Part shown: positions 23,244-31,068 of the stretch, piece by piece
Layout: each line of letters starts with the position of its first letter
Position numbering within the stretch: the stretch's first letter is position 1
From: Prevotella sp. UBA2746
GTDB lineage: Bacteria > Bacteroidota > Bacteroidia > Bacteroidales > Bacteroidaceae
Length of the DNA: 41,889 nt
Reading direction: 5' to 3'
NCBI GenBank assembly: GCA_002353555.1
Contig: DEJO01000001.1
Coordinates: forward strand, 1-41,889
Position numbers and translations under genes: made by a program
The notes under the pieces: model-generated
The model's input: the letters and a program-made list of their open reading frames with translations, nothing else
Database searches by the model: none
What the model was told of the DNA's origin: nothing

Positions 23244-24734
23244 GTGGCACAAAGACTCATACAAGAACAGGTACAGAAACAGGTGCAGACACAACGGTTG
23301 TCTGCACAGCAGATGTTACAGGTACGTCTGCTGGAGATGCCACTGACTGAACTGGAGGAGAGCATTCATGCCGAACTGGATGAGAACCCGGCACTGGAGA
23401 CGGCTGAGATGGAAGGTGGCGACCACGCTGACAACGATGAGTTCTCAGATGAAAAGGAGGATTTTGAACAGCAGTCAGAACGCGAAGAACGTGAAGAAGC
23501 GCTTGACAGTGCACTCGAACAAATGGGTGGCGACGACGAGTTGCCCGTTGCCAACTACCAGCAACGTACCGACTATGGTCAGGAATACGAGGAGACCATC
23601 TATGGCGACACCGTCTCTTTCTACGACAAGCTGAGCAGCCAGATGATGGAGCACAACCTCACAGAACAGCAACGCACCATCATGGAGTACCTCATTGGCT
23701 CACTCGATGATGACGGATTGCTCAGAAAGTCGTTAGACTCCATTGCCGATGAGTTGGCGATTTATCACAATGTAGACTGCACGGAAGAGGATATAGAAGA
23801 GGTGTTGCACACCCTTCAGGAGTTTGACCCGCCAGGCATCGGCGGCAGGAACCTGCAAGAATGCCTGTTGTTGCAGATAGACCGCAGCACAGCTACAAAG
23901 ACACGCCTACTGACACGTGAAGTGATAGCCGACTTTTTCGATGAATTCACAAAAAAACACTGGGACAAGATACGCCTGTCGATGAAACTCTCCGAACAGC
24001 AAGTCAGCGACATCCAGACTGAGATACGCCGCCTCAACCCCAAGCCGGGGGCTGCCATGGGAGAGACACAGGGCAGAAATCTGCAACAGATTACCCCCGA
24101 CTTCATCGTAGACACAGCGGAAGACGGAAAGGTGACCTTCACCCTCAACCAAGGAAACGTGCCAGAGTTGTATGTGTCGCCATCGTTTGCTGAAATGATG
24201 AAAGCCTACCGTGGCAACAAGGAGAGCATGAACCGGCAACAAAAAGAGGCACTGCTCTATGTCAAGGAGAAGGTGGAGAAGGCACAAGGCTACATTGATG
24301 CTGTCAGACAACGGCGGCAGACGCTCCGGCTCACCATGCACGCCATCATTGACTGGCAACGCAAGTTCTTCCAAGACGGTGACGAGAGTGAGCTGAAGCC
24401 GATGAAACTGAAGGATATTGCCGACAAGACGGGACTCGATATCTCTACCATCTCGCGCGTCAGCAACATCAAGTATGCACAAACCAAGTGGGGTACGTTC
24501 CCCTTGCGCTTCTTCTTCAGCGACGGCTATACCACCAAGGACGGGCAAGAACTCTCCACCCGAAAAGTGAAACTCGCCCTGAAAGAACTGATAGACAACG
24601 AAGACAAGCAGCATCCCATGAGCGACGAGACGCTCACCCGGCAGATGCAACAGCGCGGATTCCCCATCGCACGCCGCACCGTTGCCAAGTATAGGGAACA
24701 GTTAGGGATTCCTGTAGCACGACTAAGAAAATGA
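23244..24734 (+). CDS. rpoN: RNA polymerase sigma-54 factor
   Basis: A 496-residue sigma-54. Region I (1-50) is Gln/Leu-rich (QKQVQTQRLSAQQMLQVRLL) for activator contact. Region II (about 55-115) is very acidic. The core-binding and HTH parts follow, and the RpoN box ARRTVAKYRE is at 476-485, which reads the -24 element. The start is GTG at 23244, since MAQRLIQEQ is the family-like beginning and no ATG is nearby. The next gene overlaps its stop (ATGA). Sigma-54 in this organism requires enhancer-binding activators, none of which lie in this window. Confidence 0.97.
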   Translation: MAQRLIQEQVQKQVQTQRLSAQQMLQVRLLEMPLTELEESIHAELDENPALETAEMEGGDHADNDEFSDEKEDFEQQSEREEREEALDSALEQMGGDDELPVANYQQRTDYGQEYEETIYGDTVSFYDKLSSQMMEHNLTEQQRTIMEYLIGSLDDDGLLRKSLDSIADELAIYHNVDCTEEDIEEVLHTLQEFDPPGIGGRNLQECLLLQIDRSTATKTRLLTREVIADFFDEFTKKHWDKIRLSMKLSEQQVSDIQTEIRRLNPKPGAAMGETQGRNLQQITPDFIVDTAEDGKVTFTLNQGNVPELYVSPSFAEMMKAYRGNKESMNRQQKEALLYVKEKVEKAQGYIDAVRQRRQTLRLTMHAIIDWQRKFFQDGDESELKPMKLKDIADKTGLDISTISRVSNIKYAQTKWGTFPLRFFFSDGYTTKDGQELSTRKVKLALKELIDNEDKQHPMSDETLTRQMQQRGFPIARRTVAKYREQLGIPVARLRK

Positions 24735-25348
24735 ACAAGAAACAAGTCATATGGATGGCACGGATGGTGAGCATCATCTTCACCCCGTTCTACCTGCCAC
24801 TGACAGGGCTGATAGCACTTTATGTCTTCAGCTACCTGAACATGTTGCCGTGGGCATATAAGCTCACGTCGCTGCTACTGGTATGGCTATTCACCGTCAT
24901 GCTGCCCGCCTTCCTCATCCGCCTCTACCGCAACTACAACGGATGGTCGCCCATTCAGCTAGGCACCCGTGAGCGACTTATCATCCCCTATGTCATCTCC
25001 ATCAGCTGCTACTTTGCATGCTACTACCTGATGAACCTATACAACACGCCGCATTTCATGGGGTCTATCCTTGTGGCAGCCCTTGGGGTACAGGTGCTCT
25101 GTGCTCTCATCAATGTCTGGTGGAAGATTTCCATCCATACTGCTGCCATCGGAGGTGTCACCGGAGGCCTGCTTGCCTTCTCACTCATCTTCAACTTCAA
25201 CCCAGTATGGTGGTTGTGTCTCGTCATCTTCCTCGGAGGTGCCGTAGGAACCAGCCGCATGATATTGCGCCAGCACTCCCTCTCGCAGGTCATCGGCGGC
25301 TTTCTCATCGGAATGTTCACAGCTTTCATGCTGATACTTATCATGTAA
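24731..25348 (+). CDS. PAP2-like membrane phosphatase-family protein
   Basis: A 205-residue protein with about six membrane segments. The C-terminal half has a PAP2-like pattern: WWKISIHTAAIGGVTG (Lys and Ser/His core) and SRMILRQHSLSQVIGGFLIG (Arg and His core). The first motif is diverged from the KxxxxxxRP form, so enzyme activity on lipid phosphates is likely but not certain. It overlaps the end of rpoN by 4 bp, so translation is coupled, and purE follows 21 bp later. This rpoN-PAP2-purE order suggests one transcript of housekeeping genes. Confidence 0.82.
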   Translation: MNKKQVIWMARMVSIIFTPFYLPLTGLIALYVFSYLNMLPWAYKLTSLLLVWLFTVMLPAFLIRLYRNYNGWSPIQLGTRERLIIPYVISISCYFACYYLMNLYNTPHFMGSILVAALGVQVLCALINVWWKISIHTAAIGGVTGGLLAFSLIFNFNPVWWLCLVIFLGGAVGTSRMILRQHSLSQVIGGFLIGMFTAFMLILIM

Positions 25349-25369
25349 AATTGCTAAATTATAAATATC

Positions 25370-25879
25370 ATGTTGAAGCCAATAGTAAGTATTATCATGG
25401 GCAGCACCAGCGACCTGCCCGTTATGGAAAAAGCCTGTAAGTGGCTGGAAGAGAACGAAATCCCGTTCGAGTTGAATGCACTCTCTGCCCATCGCACACC
25501 CGATGCCGTAGAAGCTTTTGCCAAAGGAGCACAGGAACGCGGCATCAAAGTCATCATCGCCGCAGCAGGAATGGCAGCAGCACTACCGGGTGTCATCGCT
25601 GCCTCAACGCCATTGCCCGTCATCGGCGTACCTATCAAGGGCATGCTCGACGGTCTCGATGCCATGCTTTCTATTATCCAGATGCCGCCGGGAATCCCCG
25701 TAGCCACCGTAGGTGTCAACGCAGCACAGAACGCTGCCATCCTTGCTGCACAGATGATCGCCCTCAGCGATGCTAACGTTGCTGCGAAGGTTGCCGCTCA
25801 CAAGGCTGGTTTAGGTGCCAAGATAGAGAAGGCTAATGCCGAGCTTGCTGCCATCAAAGACTACAAATTTAAATGCTGA
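25370..25879 (+). CDS. purE: N5-carboxyaminoimidazole ribonucleotide mutase
   Basis: A 169-residue class I PurE, which moves the carboxyl group of N5-CAIR to C4 in purine synthesis. Motifs seen: IIMGSTSDLPVMEKA (phosphate and carboxylate site), SAHRTPD (catalytic His) and GMAAALPGVIAA. Length and order fit the octameric bacterial enzyme. It is the third gene in the rpoN transcript and is followed by ispG after a 73-bp gap. Confidence 0.97.
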   Translation: MLKPIVSIIMGSTSDLPVMEKACKWLEENEIPFELNALSAHRTPDAVEAFAKGAQERGIKVIIAAAGMAAALPGVIAASTPLPVIGVPIKGMLDGLDAMLSIIQMPPGIPVATVGVNAAQNAAILAAQMIALSDANVAAKVAAHKAGLGAKIEKANAELAAIKDYKFKC

Positions 25880-25952
25880 GCAATCAGTGGGAAGCACCCC
25901 ATATCATCTACCCATTCACCCCACATTGCCCATAACAACCCATCAAAACGCC

Positions 25953-27323
25953 ATGAACAGAAGACCCACTACCGTTGCCCATGTCGGCAACATCGCCATC
26001 GGTGGCGACAACCCCATCCGTGTGCAGTCGATGACGACAACCAATACCAACGACACGGAGGCATGTGTCGCACAGGCGCGCCGCATCATCGATGCTGGCG
26101 GAGAACTGGTCCGACTCACCACACAGGGACGACGTGAAGCCGAGAACCTAAAGAACATCAGCAGCAAGTTGAGGGAAGAAGGCTATACGGCACCACTTGT
26201 TGCCGACGTCCACTTCAACGCCAATGTCGCAGATGTTGCCGCCTGCTATGCCGAGAAGGTACGTATCAATCCTGGCAACTACGTAGACCCTGCCCGTACC
26301 TTCAAGCATTTGGAGTATACCGACGAGGAATATGCCGCCGAGTTGCAGAAGATAGACGACCGCCTGCAACCGTTCATCCGCCTGTGTAAGGAGCACCATA
26401 CCGCTGTGCGGATAGGGGTCAACCACGGTTCACTCTCCGACCGCATCATGTCGCGCTATGGTGACACACCGGCAGGCATCGTCGAGAGTTGCATGGAATT
26501 CCTGCGTATCTTCCGGCGTGAAGGCTTCAACGACGTGGTGATTTCCATCAAGGCAAGCAACACCGTAGTCATGGTGCAGTCGGTACGCTTGCTTGTCCAG
26601 CAGATGGATAAGGAAGACATGCACTACCCTTTGCATCTCGGTGTCACCGAAGCCGGTGAAGGCGAGGACGGACGTATCAAGAGTGCCGTGGGTATCGGTG
26701 CTCTGCTGACAGAAGGCATCGGCGACACCATCCGTGTGTCGCTGAGCGAAGAGCCCGAAGCAGAGATTCCCGTAGCCCGCCAGCTCGTTGCCTCCATTGA
26801 GGACTGTAGCCATCTGCGCCAGCAGGCAGAGTCATCCATCACCGATGACACTGCCACCCTCGACATTGACGAGAGCAACTGGGAGACGTTACAGCTGAAA
26901 GCAGCGATGGCTGTCGGTGCACTCTTCATCGACCAGAAAGCCCATCAGCTGATGATCCACGACGATCACTTCACAAAGGAACAGCTTCAGGAACTTGCAG
27001 ATGCCATCCTTCAGGCAGCACGCATCAAGTTCACCAAGACGGAATACATCTCTTGTCCGGGGTGCGGACGCACACTCTACGACCTGCGCACCACTATCGC
27101 GCGCATCAAGGCTGCAACCAAAGACCTTGTAGGACTGAAGATTGGCATCATGGGCTGCATCGTCAACGGTCCGGGCGAGATGGCTGATGCCGACTACGGC
27201 TATGTCGGTGCCGGTCCGGGGCGCATCTCACTCTACCGCCGCAAGGAATGTGTCGAGAAGAACATTCCCGAAGAAGAAGCCGTCGAGCACCTGCTGGCAC
27301 TGATCAGAGCGGACGAGGAATAA
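25953..27323 (+). CDS. ispG: 4-hydroxy-3-methylbut-2-en-1-yl diphosphate synthase
   Basis: A 456-residue IspG (GcpE) of the MEP isoprenoid pathway, an [4Fe-4S] enzyme that reductively dehydrates MEcPP. The TIM-barrel half carries DNPIRVQSMTTTNTND and GELVRLTTQGRREAENL. The C-terminal cluster domain has SCPGCGRTLYDL and GIMGCIVNGPGEMADADYGYVG. It is longer than the E. coli type (372) because of an inserted segment before the cluster domain, but shorter than many Bacteroidetes forms. I use the ATG at 25953 (MNRRPTTVAHVGN); the in-frame ATG at 25836 would overlap purE and add a non-conserved leader. Its 3' end overlaps the convergent C1 peptidase gene by 20 bp. Confidence 0.95.
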   Translation: MNRRPTTVAHVGNIAIGGDNPIRVQSMTTTNTNDTEACVAQARRIIDAGGELVRLTTQGRREAENLKNISSKLREEGYTAPLVADVHFNANVADVAACYAEKVRINPGNYVDPARTFKHLEYTDEEYAAELQKIDDRLQPFIRLCKEHHTAVRIGVNHGSLSDRIMSRYGDTPAGIVESCMEFLRIFRREGFNDVVISIKASNTVVMVQSVRLLVQQMDKEDMHYPLHLGVTEAGEGEDGRIKSAVGIGALLTEGIGDTIRVSLSEEPEAEIPVARQLVASIEDCSHLRQQAESSITDDTATLDIDESNWETLQLKAAMAVGALFIDQKAHQLMIHDDHFTKEQLQELADAILQAARIKFTKTEYISCPGCGRTLYDLRTTIARIKAATKDLVGLKIGIMGCIVNGPGEMADADYGYVGAGPGRISLYRRKECVEKNIPEEEAVEHLLALIRADEE

Positions 27324-28413
27324 ACAATGCCACGGTTTTCATGCGCACATAGTCCTCAGAGACATACATGAAACCGCGGTATTGATTACTTGTACCCCAT
27401 GAGTTTTTCATGATATAGAACTTTCCACCCTTCTTGTCACGGGCTATACCGACAACCGCCATACAGTGGTCGTCGGTGGTGTCATATTGTTCGAACGCCT
27501 CCTGACGTTCTTCCTGTGTCACCTTTCGCTGTCCGCTCCCTTCCAGCGTCGCCACCCCTTGCTTCCATTGGAAGCCCTTCTCACTGGTATCTCCCTCCCA
27601 ACAGACGGGATGACCGCTGCGCAATGACTTGTCCATACGCTCCATCAACGTGTCCAACGGCACATTCAAGAACGTGTCATGATACCTGTTGTCGGGTATC
27701 TCCAACGGGAATTGCTGTCCGAAGGGATGATGGGTGAAGCTGGTCAGCGACTCATATTCGTCGGCACGGCAGACGCTGCGTGCAAACTCCTGTGCCGTAT
27801 ATTCCGCCCCCAGCATAAAGACAAACCTGGGTGCAGGTCCTATCTCCTCGTCCAAGATGCCGTTGATATGGTCTTGTATGCTGCTTCGTGAGTGCATGTT
27901 CAGCGCACTTCCCGACTCTTTGTTCAGTCTTCGGCACAGCACGTTATAGTTGCAGCCACGCTTCCGGTGGTACGCATCATAGTGGGTCAGCCCGTAGGTC
28001 TGTATCATCCTGACGAGCATCGACCCGATACCGCGAGTCGTTATCTCGTCGCCACCGAGGTCTCCCATCCGTTTCTCTGCCATACACCTTTCTATATACT
28101 GCTCTTTGAGGAACGCCCTTGCCACGAAGTCAGCCGACAAGTTCACCGAGTCGCCTGCCATCAAGTGCTCGGTCTCTATCGTCGCCAGCATAGCATAGAC
28201 CCAGCACAGCGACGACTTGCCCTGGTCTTTCACCGGAGTCGTCTTCAGCATCACCTCTGTGTGGAACCGTTCCTCCACGTGTGGGCGCTTCACTGGTTGC
28301 TTTTCCGGTTGCTTCCGACAGGAAAACACGATGAGACACATCAATAGAAGCCCACCGATACCGATGAGCTTCCATGCTTTCTTTGTCCTTACGAAACTAT
28401 TCTGGAGAATCAT
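27304..28413 (-). CDS. C1 family (papain-like) cysteine peptidase, lipoprotein
   Basis: A 369-residue exported protein. The N-terminal signal has a hydrophobic stretch GIGGLLLMCLIVFSC, whose Cys32 is a likely lipidation site. The catalytic residues of the bleomycin-hydrolase/aminopeptidase C group are visible: Gln64 and Cys70 in KDQGKSSLCWVYA, His316 in DDHCMAVVG and Asn337 in IMKNSWGTS. Bacteroidetes relatives include secreted aminopeptidases. The start ATG overlaps the stop of cysS (TAATG), so translation is coupled; an upstream in-frame ATG at 28431 is less likely. Confidence 0.88.
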   Translation of the reverse strand: MILQNSFVRTKKAWKLIGIGGLLLMCLIVFSCRKQPEKQPVKRPHVEERFHTEVMLKTTPVKDQGKSSLCWVYAMLATIETEHLMAGDSVNLSADFVARAFLKEQYIERCMAEKRMGDLGGDEITTRGIGSMLVRMIQTYGLTHYDAYHRKRGCNYNVLCRRLNKESGSALNMHSRSSIQDHINGILDEEIGPAPRFVFMLGAEYTAQEFARSVCRADEYESLTSFTHHPFGQQFPLEIPDNRYHDTFLNVPLDTLMERMDKSLRSGHPVCWEGDTSEKGFQWKQGVATLEGSGQRKVTQEERQEAFEQYDTTDDHCMAVVGIARDKKGGKFYIMKNSWGTSNQYRGFMYVSEDYVRMKTVALFIPRPL

Positions 28414-29906
28414 TACTTGTTCAATTTCCACGTCACACCGTCCTTGGTGTCCTTCACCTCGAAGCCGGCAGCAGCCAGCTCGTCACGAATCTTGTCACTC
28501 GTAGCCCAGTCCTTGGCAGCCTTTGCCTTGGCACGCAGGTCGAGGACCATGTCGACAACCTTTCCGAAAGCCTCCTCACGGGCATCGTTGTTATTGCCGT
28601 GTTCGCTCTTCAGTCCCAGAATCTCCTCTACGAAGAGGTGCATCGTCTCGCTCAGCTCCTTCAGGCAGTCGGCACAGATGGTGGCCTTATGGTCTACCAG
28701 TTTGTTGACAACGGAGCAAGCCTCGAAGAGATGGCTGATGACCTGTGGAGTGGCAAGGTCGTCGTTCATTGCATCGTAGCACTTCTGGCGCAAGCCCTTC
28801 ACCACACGCTCCGTCTCGGCGTCACACTGAGCCGATACCGGCACGCGCTCCAGGTCGGCAAGCGCCGTCAGCAGTTTCTCCAGCCCCTTCTCGCTTGCCT
28901 GCAATGCTTCGTTAGAGAAGTCTACCGTTCCGCGATAGTGAGCCGAAAGGATGAAGAAGCGTATCGTCATGGGCGAGTAAGCCTGTGTCAGCGACTCATG
29001 GTTGCCGGTAAAGAACTGTTCCAGGGTGATGAAGTTGCCAAGTGACTTACCCATCTTCTGCCCGTTGATGGTAATCATGTTGTTGTGCATCCAGTACTTC
29101 ACCATAGGCTCACCCTGCGAAGCTACCGCCTGAGCTATCTCACACTCGTGGTGGGGGAAGATGAGGTCCATGCCGCCGCCGTGGATGTCGAACTGGCGAC
29201 CCAAGTACTTGCGGCCCATAGCCGTACACTCACAGTGCCAGCCAGGGAAGCCGTCGCTCCAGGGTGACGGCCACCGCATGATGTGCTCCGGCGAAGCCTT
29301 CTTCCACAAGGCGAAGTCAGCCTGATGGTGCTTTTCGCCCACGCCGTCCAGTTCGCGACTGGCATCCTTGATGTTCTCTAACGAGCGACCGGAGAGAATG
29401 CCGTACTTATACTTCTTGTTGTAAGCCTCGATGTCGAAGTAGACGCTCCCGTTCGACTCGTATGCAAACCCGTTATTGATAATCTCCTTCACCAGCTGCT
29501 CCTGCTCGATAATGTGACCGGTAGCATGCGGCTCGATGCTCGGCCGCAGCACGCCCAGCGCGTCCATCGCCTGATGGTAGCGGTTGGTATAGTATTGTGC
29601 TATCTCCATCGGCTCCAGCTGTTCCAGCCGTGCTTTCTTGGCTATCTTGTCCTCGCCCTCGTCGGCATCATGCTCCAGATGGCCTACATCCGTGATGTTG
29701 CGCACGTAGCGAACCTGATACCCCAGGTGCTTGAGGTAGCGGAAGAGGATGTCGAAGGTGATGGCAGGGCGTGCATGCCCCAGATGCGGATCGCCATAGA
29801 CCGTCGGTCCGCACACATACATTCCTACATGCGGTGCATTGATAGGTTCGAAACGCTCCTTTCTTCGCGTCAGCGTGTTGTAAATTAAAAGTACTTGTTC
29901 AACCAT
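28413..29906 (-). CDS. cysS: Cysteinyl-tRNA synthetase
   Basis: A 497-residue class I synthetase that charges tRNA-Cys. The HIGH motif is HLGH (41-44), just after VCGPTVYGDP with zinc ligand Cys32. Other zinc ligands are in GWHCECTAMG and FPHHECEIAQ. The KMSKS motif is KMGKSLGNF (about 283-287). The DALR-type anticodon-side helices follow. Full length. Its stop overlaps the C1 peptidase start. A possible -7 box TAACTTTG is at 30071-30064 on the minus strand. Confidence 0.97.
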   Translation of the reverse strand: MVEQVLLIYNTLTRRKERFEPINAPHVGMYVCGPTVYGDPHLGHARPAITFDILFRYLKHLGYQVRYVRNITDVGHLEHDADEGEDKIAKKARLEQLEPMEIAQYYTNRYHQAMDALGVLRPSIEPHATGHIIEQEQLVKEIINNGFAYESNGSVYFDIEAYNKKYKYGILSGRSLENIKDASRELDGVGEKHHQADFALWKKASPEHIMRWPSPWSDGFPGWHCECTAMGRKYLGRQFDIHGGGMDLIFPHHECEIAQAVASQGEPMVKYWMHNNMITINGQKMGKSLGNFITLEQFFTGNHESLTQAYSPMTIRFFILSAHYRGTVDFSNEALQASEKGLEKLLTALADLERVPVSAQCDAETERVVKGLRQKCYDAMNDDLATPQVISHLFEACSVVNKLVDHKATICADCLKELSETMHLFVEEILGLKSEHGNNNDAREEAFGKVVDMVLDLRAKAKAAKDWATSDKIRDELAAAGFEVKDTKDGVTWKLNK

Positions 29907-30142
29907 TCGTATTTACAATTTAGCGATTTACAATTTATGGTGCCATTTACAATTTATGAAGCCATTTTCTATCCCTATATCCTCCCCATCCTCGTTTCTT
30001 TCTCCCTCCCTTAGGGAGGGGTGGGAAGGGCTTTGCGAGGTGCAGGGCTTCTTTTTTTCCGTGCAAAGTTAATGCAATTTGAGATAAAAACACTATTTTT
30101 GCATCAAGAATATATTACTGACACCTAAAAAACAAGTTCATC
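29907..30142. other. Divergent intergenic region with AT repeats and a C-rich palindrome
   Basis: Holds three imperfect copies of TTTACAATTTA (29914-29956), the palindromic C-rich repeat CTCCCTCCCTTAGGGAGGG at about 30003-30021, a -7 box TAACTTTG toward cysS (minus, 30071-30064) and TATTTTTG toward the next gene (plus, 30094-30101). No gene is seen. Confidence 0.55.
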
Positions 30143-31030
30143 ATGAGAGCAAAAACCATTATTCTTATGCTGTTTTGCGCCATTTCATCGATGGCACAGC
30201 GCCAAGAAGTACCCTTGAAAGAGTGGAAGTTTTCTACCGACGGAAAGAACTGGAAGGCCGTCAGCGTGCCACATATCGACAAGAGCGTCAGCGGAAAATG
30301 CTACTACCGCACCAATTGCGGCTTCGAAAACAAGTACACACATGCCGAACTGCTGTTCAGCCGCCAACAGAAAGACCTGAAGGTGCGTGCCGACGGCTGG
30401 CGGCTGCACCACGGTGAGAACGGCAGCCGCGGCTTCCGCATCGACGCTTCGCAGGTGTTCGCTCCCAAGGAGTACGTGAAGGTGCCTGGCATGCTCGACG
30501 GTCCGGGCATGATGCGCGAGTTGATGAAGGAGTTCCCCATAGAGATTGAGAAGGAAGACGGAACGCTGGACTGCGACGTGTCGCTGGTCGCATCGGGACT
30601 ACAAGGCTACGAAACACGCATCGACAACTGGTCGGTGACCGTTGCTGTCCTCTCTGCCAACGCCCAGAAAGCCGTCGTCGAGGTCAGCGCCACACCCTTA
30701 GACACCTGGCCGAAAGACTCGCTGAGCTTTACCATCTATAGTCCCGACGACAAGTATGTCACCCACGAGATAGTACCCGCCAAGAGCGGTGAGCCCAGCA
30801 CCGTACGACTGGAAATCGCCAACCCACAACTGAGCACCGCCAAGAAGTCCTATACATACGAGGTAGACCTCTCGCTCTTTGCCACCGCCAACAGTTTCAA
30901 GACAGGACAACCCGAAGCCGTCCCACGCGACAGCTACCGAAAGGCGTTCACCATCAAGGCTGCTCCCATGGCTTCCCATCCCGCTTTCGGCAAGGAACGC
31001 CCTGGTAGAAAGAAGAAAACCAGAAGGTAA
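30143..31030 (+). CDS. Exported protein resembling a stand-alone GH2 N-terminal sugar-binding domain
   Basis: A 295-residue protein with a signal peptide (MRAKTIILMLFCAISSMAQ). Residues about 24-45 (EWKFSTDGKNWKAVSVPHI) are like the opening of the GH2 beta-galactosidase jelly-roll domain, where W-x-F...W-x-x-V-x-V-P-H is typical. Later parts (TRIDNWSVTVAVLSANAQKAVVEVS) look like another beta-sandwich. No GH2 catalytic barrel or Glu motifs are present, and the protein ends with a basic tail GKERPGRKKKTRR. It may be a truncated and repurposed carbohydrate-binding protein. It precedes the sensor/regulator gene by 38 bp on the same strand. Function unknown. Confidence 0.72.
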   Translation: MRAKTIILMLFCAISSMAQRQEVPLKEWKFSTDGKNWKAVSVPHIDKSVSGKCYYRTNCGFENKYTHAELLFSRQQKDLKVRADGWRLHHGENGSRGFRIDASQVFAPKEYVKVPGMLDGPGMMRELMKEFPIEIEKEDGTLDCDVSLVASGLQGYETRIDNWSVTVAVLSANAQKAVVEVSATPLDTWPKDSLSFTIYSPDDKYVTHEIVPAKSGEPSTVRLEIANPQLSTAKKSYTYEVDLSLFATANSFKTGQPEAVPRDSYRKAFTIKAAPMASHPAFGKERPGRKKKTRR

Positions 31031-31068
31031 GGGCATAGACATACACCCCCTGTCACCCTGTCTTGACA

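Noticed and set aside
23949..23958. A7 run in rpoN as a programmed frameshift site
   Set aside because: The rpoN frame is continuous and complete through the RpoN box, and no alternative frame product makes sense after the run.
27304..27323. 20-bp overlap of the convergent ispG and C1 peptidase 3' ends as a regulatory antisense arrangement
   Set aside because: Small 3' overlaps are common in compact genomes and both products look normal to the last residue.
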